From NCBI GenBank assembly GCA_007695225.1, contig REED01000133.1, positions 1-37,950 on the forward strand: DNA of 37,950 nucleotides. The letters run 5' to 3'. The stretch comes from Gemmatimonadales bacterium. GTDB taxonomy: Bacteria > Gemmatimonadota > Gemmatimonadetes > Longimicrobiales > Gaopeijiaceae. The first letter of the stretch is position 1. Each line of letters opens with the position of its first letter. The notes under the pieces are model-generated. The model did no database searches, was not told where the DNA came from, and saw only the letters and a program-made list of their open reading frames with translations. Positions 8,794-16,395 of this stretch are shown here, piece after piece. Position numbers and translations under genes: made by a program.

Positions 8794-9534
8794 CTACCCC
8801 GCCCGGGCCAGGACGATCACCCGGGGAGCATCCGGTGCCGTCGGTCCCCCGTGGTAATCGCCCAGGCGTTCCAGGGGTTCCAGCCCCTGATCCGCCATGA
8901 GGGCCTCCAGTTCCTGGGCCTCGTAGAGTCGAACCCGTTCCCGGAAGTTCTTCGTCCCCAGGCCCTCGGCATCCCGGATGACGATCTCTTTCTCCACGGC
9001 TCTTCCGCCTTCCACCAGGCGTCGAACCTGAACCACCTCTCTTCCACCCACCTCCCGGGAGTCCCGGGGGGTGAGCGTGCTCCGAACCCACTCGGCGTTC
9101 AGGTAGTCCAGGAGGAGGTGGCCTCCCGGTCGGAGGATCCGGCGGATCTCCGCCAGGACGTCCCGGTCCTCCCCCTCGGTGTCGAAGTACCCGAACGAGG
9201 TGAAGAAGGAGGTGACCAGGTGGAAGGTGTCGTCTCGAAAGGGAAGCGTTCGCATGTCCCCTCGGACCAGCGGACACCGGGGGGCCGCTTGCGTTGCCTT
9301 CCGGAGAAGGGGGAAGGAGAGGTCCAGCCCGAAGGCGTGGATCCCCCGGGAGGCCAGGGCCTGGAGATGACGTCCTGGGCCGCAAGCCAGGTCCAGGACC
9401 GACGAATCCTCCTGGAGGGGCACCCTCGCCAGGAGGAGTGCCACAGCATCCTCCGCCTCTTCCTGATCCCGATGGGGATACAGATGGAGGTAGTCCTCAC
9501 CGAACCACCTCCGGAACCACGGAGATTCCGTCAT
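8794..9534 (-). CDS. Class I SAM-dependent methyltransferase, substrate unknown
   Basis: The 246-residue product has a Rossmann-fold methyltransferase core. Motif I is LDLACGPGRHL (residues 47-57), followed by an acidic loop (LDLSFPLL), motif II/III around RGDMRTLPF, and the RRILRPGGHLLLDYLN segment typical of methyltransferase type 11/25 domains. The C-terminal third is a small beta-rich cap often seen in these enzymes. No feature reveals the substrate. The start ATG lies three bases after the rlmH stop, so it is probably co-translated with that rRNA methyltransferase. A small-molecule or quinone-like substrate is as likely as RNA. Confidence 0.85.
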   Translation of the reverse strand: MTESPWFRRWFGEDYLHLYPHRDQEEAEDAVALLLARVPLQEDSSVLDLACGPGRHLQALASRGIHAFGLDLSFPLLRKATQAAPRCPLVRGDMRTLPFRDDTFHLVTSFFTSFGYFDTEGEDRDVLAEIRRILRPGGHLLLDYLNAEWVRSTLTPRDSREVGGREVVQVRRLVEGGRAVEKEIVIRDAEGLGTKNFRERVRLYEAQELEALMADQGLEPLERLGDYHGGPTAPDAPRVIVLARAG

Positions 9535-9537
9535 CGC

Positions 9538-10017
9538 CTATCCATCTCCCTTGTGATACGGTTCCCCTCTCAGGATCGTCCCTGCTCGATAGAGCTGTTC
9601 TGCCAGCACCAGGCGAGCCATCTCATGGGGAAGGGTCATGGTGGAAAGGGAGATCCGCCGCCGGCTCTCCCCCTCGAGTTCCCGGGAGAAGCCGAAGGCC
9701 CCTCCAATGCAAAGAGCCACCGGGGGAAGCGCATGGAGGGCCCGGTCACCCAGCGTCGCAGCCAGCGCTTCGGAGGTCATTCCCTTCCCCTTCCTGCTGA
9801 GGAGCCAGAGCTCACCGCCTTCCGGAACCCGGGCTCGGATGCGCTCCCCTTCCGCCTTCCGGACCTCTTCCGGATCTACGGCTCCCCCTCTTCCCACACC
9901 GGCGTCCACCTCCGCCACCTCCAGCTTCCAGTATCGGGCCGCACGGTTTTCATACTCCCGCACGGCCACATCGAGAGGCGGGCGTACCCGTCCCACCGCC
10001 ACGATCAAGATCTTCAT
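9538..10017 (-). CDS. rlmH: 23S rRNA (pseudouridine-1915-N3) methyltransferase RlmH
   Basis: RlmH is a small SPOUT methyltransferase that methylates pseudouridine 1915 in helix 69 of 23S rRNA on assembled 70S ribosomes. The product is 159 residues, the usual size. The start MKILIVAVG, the SAM-knot sequence LCIGGAFGFS and the C-terminal signature EQLYRAGTILRGEPYHK are all present. The open frame continues upstream of this ATG into the lpxK region. The ATG at 10017 is chosen because it begins the family's conserved N-terminus and overlaps the lpxK stop as ATGA. The downstream methyltransferase gene starts three bases after the stop. Confidence 0.96.
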   Translation of the reverse strand: MKILIVAVGRVRPPLDVAVREYENRAARYWKLEVAEVDAGVGRGGAVDPEEVRKAEGERIRARVPEGGELWLLSRKGKGMTSEALAATLGDRALHALPPVALCIGGAFGFSRELEGESRRRISLSTMTLPHEMARLVLAEQLYRAGTILRGEPYHKGDG

Positions 10018-11087
10018 CCCGCCCCCTCCTCTCCTTTTCCCGCCCCCCCCGACCCCCGCAGGGCCTCCAACATCGCGGTGACGGCTTCCAGGGCGGAGGG
10101 ACCCCGGGCGGAACCGGCCTCCACACGGAGGGTGAGGACCCGAACCGAGGGGAGCCGGTCCCGGAAGACATCCAGCTTCACGGCATCCTTCTCGGTGGTC
10201 ACGACCATCCGTCCCCTCGCCCGCCGGAGAATCTCCTCCACATCGCCCTCCCGGTAGGGATGATGGTCGGGAAAGGCCAGCACGTCCATACAGGACACCC
10301 CGGTCTCCTCCAGGAGGGCCCGCACGCTCTCGGGTCGCGCCACCGAGCCCACGACCAGGACCGGACCCTCCGGGGGCTGAGCCGGAGCCCCGGACAGGGA
10401 CTCCCATGGCCCGGGAAGGAGGGAGAGCAAATGGGACGGCGGCAGGCCGGGAATGGACGCCAGGGTCTCCCTCAGAGCCCGGGCCCGGGTCATCTCCCCC
10501 TCCCCCTTGGCTGTGACCAGGAGGAGGTGGGCCCGCCGAAGTCCCCCCAAGCGCTCCCGATAGGGTCCCCGGGGGAGCACCCGGGGTGGAAAGGGGTGCG
10601 CCGGGGAGAGGAGCACCAGGTCCAGCTCCCGTGCGAGCCATCGATGCTGGAATCCGTCGTCCAGCACCGCCACGTCACACCCCCGGTCCGCCGCTTCCCG
10701 AACGCCCTGGATCCGCCGGGGGGCTCGGATCACCGGCACCTCCGGATTCCACCGCCGGTGGAGGAGGAGCTCGTCTTCTCCGTACCCCCGAGACACCACC
10801 GCCGGGCGGGAGCCCCCCGCCCGCAAGAGATCCACGACCCAGCGGGTGGTGGGGGTCTTCCCCGTCCCGCCCACCGCCAGGTTCCCCACGGAAACCACGG
10901 GGATGGGGGCATCTTCCTGCGGAAAGAACCCGCCATCGAAGGCCAGGTTTCTGCCTCGGATCCCCAGGCCGTAGAGGCTGGCCAAAGGTGCTGTGACCGC
11001 GGTCATGACAGGCCTCGCCACCCCCGGCTCCCCGCCCCAGTATCGCCGCATTCGGTCTTCCACGGACCGCCGGATCCCTCCCCTCAC
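10014..11087 (-). CDS. lpxK: Tetraacyldisaccharide 4'-kinase LpxK
   Basis: LpxK phosphorylates the 4' position of the lipid A disaccharide at the inner face of the inner membrane, making lipid IVA. The sequence shows the P-loop SVGNLAVGGTGKTP, the conserved DDGFQHR and the late TTEKDAVKL motif. The preferred start is the GTG at 11087, which overlaps the stop of the upstream acyltransferase gene as GTGA, the overlap style used throughout this block. It gives 357 residues. The frame stays open to 11129, and an ATG at 11051 would give a shorter N-terminus. It overlaps rlmH downstream. Confidence 0.93.
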   Translation of the reverse strand: MRGGIRRSVEDRMRRYWGGEPGVARPVMTAVTAPLASLYGLGIRGRNLAFDGGFFPQEDAPIPVVSVGNLAVGGTGKTPTTRWVVDLLRAGGSRPAVVSRGYGEDELLLHRRWNPEVPVIRAPRRIQGVREAADRGCDVAVLDDGFQHRWLARELDLVLLSPAHPFPPRVLPRGPYRERLGGLRRAHLLLVTAKGEGEMTRARALRETLASIPGLPPSHLLSLLPGPWESLSGAPAQPPEGPVLVVGSVARPESVRALLEETGVSCMDVLAFPDHHPYREGDVEEILRRARGRMVVTTEKDAVKLDVFRDRLPSVRVLTLRVEAGSARGPSALEAVTAMLEALRGSGGAGKGEEGAG

Positions 11088-11842
11088 CCGTCCTGCTCTC
11101 CATCCAGCGCTCCAACCTCGCCCACCCACTCCCGATAGGACCGATCGGGGCGGACCGGATCGCGGTTCTCCCCATCCACCTGGTCGGTGATCCGATTGAG
11201 TTCCCCGTCCAGTTTCTCCGCCAGTGCCTGCAACTCTTCCGGTCCGGCTCGGCGGGGCACATGGATGGGAGGTCCATACCGCACCTGGATCCGGGAGAAG
11301 GGACGGGGAACCACGAACCGATCCCAGGAGCTCACCCGCCAGACCCCTTCCCCCCCGGCGGTGAGGGGAACGATGGGCAGACCGGTCACCTGGGCCGCCA
11401 CCAGGGCTCCCAGCTTGACCCGGCGAGGGGGACCCTTGGGGCCGTCGGGGGTGAGGGCCAGCTCACGGCCGGATCGACCGGCCCGGATGAGTTCCCGGAG
11501 ACCTCGGACGCCTCCTCGGGTGCTGGACCCACGCGCCAGCCCGAACCCCTTCCGGGCGATGACGCGAGCGATATACTCCCCGTCCCGGTGCTCACTCACC
11601 AGGACCACGATCCCCTGGTTCCGGTGGAAGTAGGCCAGCGGGAGGATCCGGGAGTGCCAGAAGGCGAGGATCACCGGCTGACCCTCACGGCGGAAGGCCT
11701 CGAGGGCCTCTTCCCCGTCCACCTGGTAGCGAAGGGTCTTCCCCAGCAGGCTCAGGAGGACGCTCCCACCCCGCTCCACCGCCGCCAGCTTCCAGCCCTT
11801 CGCCGGGGCACGTCCTCCTCTTCCCGAATCCGCCGCGGTCAT
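11084..11842 (-). CDS. DUF374 / lysophospholipid acyltransferase-like protein
   Basis: This 252-residue protein belongs to the DUF374 branch of the LPLAT superfamily. Visible motifs are the acyltransferase-type FWHSRILPL, the SSTRGGVRGLREL stretch, TPDGPKGPPRRVK, and a GLPIVPL segment. A hydrophobic stretch near the N-terminus suggests inner-membrane attachment. Members often lie near lipid A or Kdo genes. Here the gene lies between lpxB and lpxK, so a role in lipid A acylation or maturation is a fair inference, but the acyl donor and acceptor are unknown. The start at 11842 gives an ATGA overlap with lpxB; the frame also opens 45 bases earlier. No lpxL, lpxM or waaA homologue lies in the window. 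Confidence 0.85.
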   Translation of the reverse strand: MTAADSGRGGRAPAKGWKLAAVERGGSVLLSLLGKTLRYQVDGEEALEAFRREGQPVILAFWHSRILPLAYFHRNQGIVVLVSEHRDGEYIARVIARKGFGLARGSSTRGGVRGLRELIRAGRSGRELALTPDGPKGPPRRVKLGALVAAQVTGLPIVPLTAGGEGVWRVSSWDRFVVPRPFSRIQVRYGPPIHVPRRAGPEELQALAEKLDGELNRITDQVDGENRDPVRPDRSYREWVGEVGALDGEQDG

Positions 11843-13077
11843 CCCTCTCCCTTCCTGTCCGAACCATCCGCTCCGCTTCGGGACCATCGCCCTCGCTCCG
11901 CAAGTACGTCTTCCACCAACTCCGCGACCCGTTCCGCCGCCCCCGGTCCACCCATCTGCTCCCGGACCCTGGCCAGAGCCTCCTGCATCCGGGATCGCTC
12001 CACTCCATCCTCCAGGAGGGGCTCCATGGCCCGGACCAGCGCCGCCGGCGTGGCCGCATCCTGGAGGAATTCGGAAACCACCTCCTCTCCCGCCACCAGG
12101 TTGGCCAACGCCACATGCTCCACCTGTACCAGTCGGCGGGCCAGCCAGAAGGTGAGTGGGTGGGTGCGGTAGGCCACCACGAACGGAACCCCTTCCAGGG
12201 CGGCCTCCAGGGTGGTGGTGCCGGACTTCACCAGCGCAGCCCGGGCGTGGCGCAGGAGCGCCCGGCCGTCCTCCACCACCCGGACGGAGGGATCGTCATT
12301 GGCGAGGGAGACCCCCGGCGCCTGGGCCAGTGCCACCTGAAGCTCGGGGGTACGCTTCCGAAGGCGGGCGGCCACGTCCAGGAAGAGGGTCAGGTGGCGG
12401 CGGAGCTCCTGGGCCCTGGATCCAGGGAAGATCGCCAGGATGGGGCGGGCGGGATCCAGCCCCTCCTGTCGACAGAAGGTCTCCCTGTCGGGGACGTCCT
12501 CCCTTCGGTCCAGGAGGGGGTGCCCCACGTATTCCGCCCGTCCCCCTTCCCGGAGGAAGATCTCCTCCTCGAAGGGAAGGATCACGGCGATGCGGTCCGC
12601 GACCCGGGCCAGTCGCTCGGCCCGGTGCGCCTTCCAGGCCCACACCTGGGGAGCGATGTAGAAGACCACCGGCACCCCCCGGTCATGGGCCCGTCCCGCC
12701 ACCCGGAGGTTGAAGCCCGGATAGTCGATGGGCAGCACCAGGTCCACTCGACCGGAGTCCAGGATCGCATTCACCTTCCGCTCCAGTCGCCAGAAGAAGG
12801 GGAGCCGCGAAAGGACCTCCACGAACCCCATGACGGCCAATTCGTCCAGTCCCGCCAGGAGTTCCATCCCCTCCCGGCGCATCCTCTCCCCTCCGGTCCC
12901 CACAAACTCCACCCCTGGAATGCGCTTCCTCAGGGCGCGGAGGAGATGCGAACCATGAAGGTCGCCGGACGGCTCTCCAGCCAGAACGAGGATCCGGGGA
13001 CCCCGGGCCGGCTCTTCCCGGCCTGGAGATCCGGAGTCGTCAGTAGCTGGTTGAGAGGTACCAGATCGCAACGACAA
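11839..13077 (-). CDS. lpxB: Lipid A disaccharide synthase LpxB
   Basis: LpxB condenses UDP-2,3-diacylglucosamine with lipid X to form the beta-1',6-linked lipid A disaccharide at the inner membrane. This is a GT-B glycosyltransferase (family GT19). The signatures are ILVLAGEPSGDLHGSHLL, GTGGERM, MGFVEVL, PIDYPGFN, YIAPQVWAWKAHR and the C-terminal SGTTTLEAAL, all in the usual order over about 400 residues. The start is uncertain. No ATG or GTG precedes the conserved region, so a TTG is needed (13077 or 13071), with no visible Shine-Dalgarno. That start lies within the last 38 bases of a 44-codon membrane ORF, so coupled re-initiation is likely. Confidence 0.94.
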   Translation of the reverse strand: MSLRSGTSQPATDDSGSPGREEPARGPRILVLAGEPSGDLHGSHLLRALRKRIPGVEFVGTGGERMRREGMELLAGLDELAVMGFVEVLSRLPFFWRLERKVNAILDSGRVDLVLPIDYPGFNLRVAGRAHDRGVPVVFYIAPQVWAWKAHRAERLARVADRIAVILPFEEEIFLREGGRAEYVGHPLLDRREDVPDRETFCRQEGLDPARPILAIFPGSRAQELRRHLTLFLDVAARLRKRTPELQVALAQAPGVSLANDDPSVRVVEDGRALLRHARAALVKSGTTTLEAALEGVPFVVAYRTHPLTFWLARRLVQVEHVALANLVAGEEVVSEFLQDAATPAALVRAMEPLLEDGVERSRMQEALARVREQMGGPGAAERVAELVEDVLAERGRWSRSGADGSDRKGEG

Positions 13078-13174
13078 CCAGGATGAGGAGGAAGATCAGC
13101 GCCTTGGGGGATCTCCCCTTTCGGACGTCGACGCCGTCCTTCTTCCGCTTATGACGAACGCGAATCAGCGACAT
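13040..13174 (-). CDS. 44-residue single-span membrane microprotein
   Basis: This short reading frame starts with ATG at 13174 and ends with TGA at 13040-13042. The product has a highly basic N-terminal half (RVRHKRKK, then VRKGRSPK) followed by one hydrophobic helix (ALIFLLILVVVAIWYL) and a STSY end. That is a convincing N-in membrane topology. It starts inside the last codons of the oxidoreductase gene and ends 38 bases inside lpxB, so it bridges the two. I recognise no family. The non-random composition and exact fit between two operon genes support a real protein, possibly a lpxB-coupling ORF or a membrane tether. Confidence 0.62.
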   Translation of the reverse strand: MSLIRVRHKRKKDGVDVRKGRSPKALIFLLILVVVAIWYLSTSY

Positions 13175-14195
13175 GGCGAAGGATGGTGGATTCGATGGAA
13201 AGGGCCACTTCCAGGGCCTGTCGGCCGTCTTGCCCCGAAACCGGCGGTGGATGGTGTCCCCGGATCGCGTCCCGAAAAGCCTCCTGTTCCCTCCGGAGGG
13301 GCTCGGCGGGTTCGGCGCGGAGGGGAATCCGTTCTACGATGTCAGAGAGATCCAGGGCGAGGAGGCCTCCGGGAAGCGCTCCCGAAGCCATGGCGGAGGG
13401 ATCCAGGGCGGGAAGGGATTCCTTGAGGCGGAGAAATTCACCGGTGCCTTCAGCCAAATTCAGGCTCAGGTATCCTGAGCGCTGAAAGATCCGCACCTTC
13501 CGGAGCCGCTCCATTGAGACACGACTGGAGGTGAGATTGGCTACCGCACCGCCCTCAAAGGCGATACGTGCATTGGCGATATCCACAGAGGGACTCAGCA
13601 CGGGAACTCCCGTGGCGCGAATCTCCACGACCGGCCGACGCACCAGGCTCTGGACCAGATCCACGTCATGGATCATGAGGTCCAGGACCACTGCCACATC
13701 CGTTCCCCGCTCGGTGAAGGGTGCCAGCCGGTGGGACTCGATGAAGAGGGGTTCGTCCAGGTACGGCTCAGCTCCCACCACGGCAGAATTGAATCGCTCC
13801 ACGTGTCCCACCTGAACCACGCCGCCTCCCTCTTCGGCCGCAGCCAGAATGGCGTCGGCCTCCTCCAGGGATGCGGCGATGGGCTTCTCGATGAAGACAT
13901 GGAGGCCCCGACGAAGGGCCTGCACCGCCACCTCCCGGTGGGTCGAGGTGGGTGTCGCCACGATGAGGGCGTCCACCTCGTCCAGGAGGGCCTCCAGGGT
14001 CGAAAACGGTCGTGCCTCCAGGGCCTGCGCCACTTCGCGGGCCCGCTCCTCCCGGGACTCGAAAAACCCTACGCGGTCCACCCCCGGAAGCTCTCCCGCA
14101 ATCCGAAGGTGATGGTATCCCAGGCTTCCAACCCCGGCCACCCCCAGCCGAAGGGGGGGGGCGTCGGACCCGGGCATCCCGTCTCGAGACGTCAT
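13149..14195 (-). CDS. Gfo/Idh/MocA family oxidoreductase in the lpx cluster (GnnA-like candidate)
   Basis: The 348-residue product has an NAD(P)-binding Rossmann start (LGVAGVGSLGYHHL), the family's EKPIA motif near residue 95 and GHVERFN around 120, which is common in sugar-nucleotide dehydrogenases of this family. The catalytic-helix region LMIHDVDLV is present. The gene starts within the lpxA stop (TGATG) and leads into lpxB. UDP-GlcNAc 3-dehydrogenase GnnA belongs to this family and in Acidithiobacillus ferrooxidans its gene is reported with gnnB beside lpxA. It makes the 3-keto sugar for 3-amino lipid A. I infer a similar role here, but no aminotransferase (GnnB) gene is in the window, so the substrate is open. 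Confidence 0.82.
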   Translation of the reverse strand: MTSRDGMPGSDAPPLRLGVAGVGSLGYHHLRIAGELPGVDRVGFFESREERAREVAQALEARPFSTLEALLDEVDALIVATPTSTHREVAVQALRRGLHVFIEKPIAASLEEADAILAAAEEGGGVVQVGHVERFNSAVVGAEPYLDEPLFIESHRLAPFTERGTDVAVVLDLMIHDVDLVQSLVRRPVVEIRATGVPVLSPSVDIANARIAFEGGAVANLTSSRVSMERLRKVRIFQRSGYLSLNLAEGTGEFLRLKESLPALDPSAMASGALPGGLLALDLSDIVERIPLRAEPAEPLRREQEAFRDAIRGHHPPPVSGQDGRQALEVALSIESTILRHVADSRSS

Positions 14196-14995
14196 CAGAT
14201 CGTCACCCCCCGCTCCGAGGATCCAATGAAGTCGAGGAAATGCGCCACCTCAGGGGTGAGTTCCAGTTCTTCCCGGGCCCGGACAAGGGCCTGGGAAAGA
14301 TTCAATTCAGACTGGAAGAGGATTCGGTATGCCTTCTTCAATCGTCCCCGGGTCTCGGCAGAGAATCCACGCCGGTCGAGCCCGACCGAGTTGAGGCCGT
14401 AGAGCTTGGGCGGATTCCCGGAAACGCGGCAGTAGGGGACCACGTCCTGTGCGATACGGGAGGCCCCTCCCACAAAGGCGTGGGCTCCCACCCGGACGAA
14501 TTGGTGCATGGCCACGAGCCCACTGACGATGACCCAGTCCTCGATGGTGACGTGACCTGCCATCTGGGTTGCATTGGAGATGATGATGTGATTCCCCAGG
14601 TGGCAGTCGTGGGCCACATGGACGTATGCCATGAGGAGGCAGTCGCTTCCCACCACCGTCTCCCCCGACCAGGATGTCCCACGGTTCAGGGTGGCATACT
14701 CCCGGATCATGGTCCGGTCCCCTACCCGCAGCCAGCTCTCCTCTCCCTCGTACTTCAGGTCCTGGGGATCGGTGCCCAGGACCGCGCCCTGGAAGATCCG
14801 GCATCCCTCGCCGATCTCGGTGTTCTTCTCCACCAGCACCCCCGGGCCGATGTCGGTGCCCGCGCCGATCCGGACCCGGGGCCCGATGATGGCTCGGGGA
14901 CCTACCCGGACGCCAGGCCCCAACTCCGCGGCAGAATCCACGATGGCGGTCTCGTGGATCTCCACCGTCTCGCCCACCCCCGCCTCCCGGCTCAC
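14195..14995 (-). CDS. lpxA: UDP-N-acetylglucosamine acyltransferase LpxA
   Basis: LpxA adds the first 3-hydroxyacyl chain from acyl-ACP to UDP-GlcNAc (or UDP-GlcNAc3N in some bacteria), starting lipid A synthesis in the cytosol. The 266-residue product shows hexapeptide repeats (I/V-G-x-G units) for a left-handed beta helix, from about residue 13 to 190. The catalytic segment VHVAHDC has the general-base His near residue 129, followed by MAGHV, AMHQF and AFVGG. GTG at 14995 is chosen because it overlaps the upstream stop as GTGA and matches the family's N-terminus; the frame is open for 50 more codons inside lpxC-fabZ. The final Gly of AFVGG aligns with E. coli Gly173, which sets acyl length there. 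Confidence 0.95.
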   Translation of the reverse strand: MSREAGVGETVEIHETAIVDSAAELGPGVRVGPRAIIGPRVRIGAGTDIGPGVLVEKNTEIGEGCRIFQGAVLGTDPQDLKYEGEESWLRVGDRTMIREYATLNRGTSWSGETVVGSDCLLMAYVHVAHDCHLGNHIIISNATQMAGHVTIEDWVIVSGLVAMHQFVRVGAHAFVGGASRIAQDVVPYCRVSGNPPKLYGLNSVGLDRRGFSAETRGRLKKAYRILFQSELNLSQALVRAREELELTPEVAHFLDFIGSSERGVTI

Positions 14996-16284
14996 CGATC
15001 CACCACCCGTGCCATGAGCTCTGCCTCCGCCACCAGCTTTCCGTCCACGAACCCCTCCCCCCTCATCTTGCAGATGCTCCGACGGAACTGGAGGAGTTCG
15101 AGCTCGAACACCAGCTGATCCCCGGGGGTTACCGGGCGCCGCCACTTCACGTTGTCCAGGGACATGAAGTAGACCACCTTCTCGTCCGGATTCTCGATGG
15201 TGTCCATGAGGAGGAGGCCGCCCACCTGGGCCATGGCCTCGATGATGAGCACGCCGGGCATGATGGGGTGCCCCGGATAGTGGCCCTGGAAGAAGGGCTC
15301 GTTCACCGTCACGTTCTTGATCCCCACGATCCGCTTTCCAGCCTCGAAGTGGATGATCCGATCCACCAGGAGCATGGGGAAGCGGTGGGGGAGGTACTGG
15401 AGGATCTTCTGGGCGTCCACGATGGCCTCGCCCTGGGGATCCCTTCGGCCCTCCAGCGCCAGGGCCCGCGCCAGCTCCACGTTCCCCTTGTGGCTGGGGC
15501 GTTCCGCCAGGACCTGTCCCTCCACCCGGGCTCCCAGAAGGGCCAGGTCTCCCACCAGATCGCCCAGCTTGTGGCGGAGAAACTCGTCGGGGAAGCGGAG
15601 TCCCTCATTCAGGACCCCCGCTTCGTCCAGGACGATGGTGTTCTCCAGGGAACTCCCCAGCGCAAGGCCCCGTTCCCGGAGGGAAGCGGCCTCGGAGGCG
15701 AACCCGAAGGTCCGGGCCGGTGCGATCTCCCGGTGGAACCGCTCCTGGTCCAGAGGGAAACTTCCGAACTGGCGACCGATGGCCGGGTGGTCGAATTCGA
15801 TGGCACCGGCGACATGAAAGCCCTTGGCCGGCGTCACCACGTACCGGGTTCCGTCTCCAATGTCCACCTGGAGGGGTCGACGGATCCGGATCACCGGAAC
15901 CTCTCCTTCCAATTCCATTACCCCCACGGCCTGGATCCCCTCCAGGTACTCCTGGAAACTCCCGTCCCGGATGGGAGGTTCGGGTCCATCCAGTTCCACC
16001 AGCGCTGCAGTCACGCCGGCTGCAGTGAGGGCAGCCATGATGTGTTCCACGGTGAGGACCTGGTTCTCGTCGTCCACTCCGATCCGGGTCCCCAACTCTG
16101 TACCCCGGACGTGATCCAGGTTTGCCGGAATCTCCTTGGCCCCATCCAGATCCAGCCGACGGAAGCGGATTCCGCCTCCCTCCGGTGTGGGACGGATGGT
16201 GAGTGTGGATTCCTTTCCGGAGTGGACCCCCACGCCCTGGAAGGTCACGGGCCCGGCCACGGTGTGATGGCGGGTGGGCATCAT
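14992..16284 (-). CDS. lpxC/fabZ: Bifunctional LpxC-FabZ fusion (UDP-3-O-acyl-GlcNAc deacetylase / hydroxyacyl-ACP dehydratase)
   Basis: This 430-residue protein fuses two enzymes. Residues 1-275 are LpxC, the zinc deacetylase and committed step of lipid A synthesis: TVEH (Glu80, His81), HKLGD (His238, Asp242) and His265 provide the metal and catalytic residues. Residues 286-430 are FabZ, which dehydrates 3-hydroxyacyl-ACP: PHRFPMLLVDRI, then FFQGHYPGHP (His335) and VLIIEAMAQ (Glu349). Fusing them couples enzymes that compete for 3-hydroxyacyl-ACP flux; such fusions are known in Bacteroidota and relatives. Start is ATG at 16284 (a second ATG follows immediately). It overlaps lpxA as GTGA, and lpxD ends 111 bases upstream. 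Confidence 0.96.
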   Translation of the reverse strand: MMPTRHHTVAGPVTFQGVGVHSGKESTLTIRPTPEGGGIRFRRLDLDGAKEIPANLDHVRGTELGTRIGVDDENQVLTVEHIMAALTAAGVTAALVELDGPEPPIRDGSFQEYLEGIQAVGVMELEGEVPVIRIRRPLQVDIGDGTRYVVTPAKGFHVAGAIEFDHPAIGRQFGSFPLDQERFHREIAPARTFGFASEAASLRERGLALGSSLENTIVLDEAGVLNEGLRFPDEFLRHKLGDLVGDLALLGARVEGQVLAERPSHKGNVELARALALEGRRDPQGEAIVDAQKILQYLPHRFPMLLVDRIIHFEAGKRIVGIKNVTVNEPFFQGHYPGHPIMPGVLIIEAMAQVGGLLLMDTIENPDEKVVYFMSLDNVKWRRPVTPGDQLVFELELLQFRRSICKMRGEGFVDGKLVAEAELMARVVDR

Positions 16285-16395
16285 CTCAGACAGATCGCTC
16301 GTTTCCGTGTGAACTGGGTGCGGGCCCCCCCGGAGCGGAGGACCCGGAAAAATGTAACACCTTCCCGCCGAGCAGGCCGTCGTCCTGGGCGCCTT

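Noticed and set aside
10018..10641. Long N-terminal extension of rlmH inside lpxK
   Set aside because: RlmH is about 155-160 residues and its conserved start is at 10017. The extension is the antiphase reading of lpxK.
16321..16346. 7-bp inverted repeat between lpxD and lpxC-fabZ
   Set aside because: It is short, relies on a G-U pair, and has no following T tract; there is not enough to call a terminator or operator.
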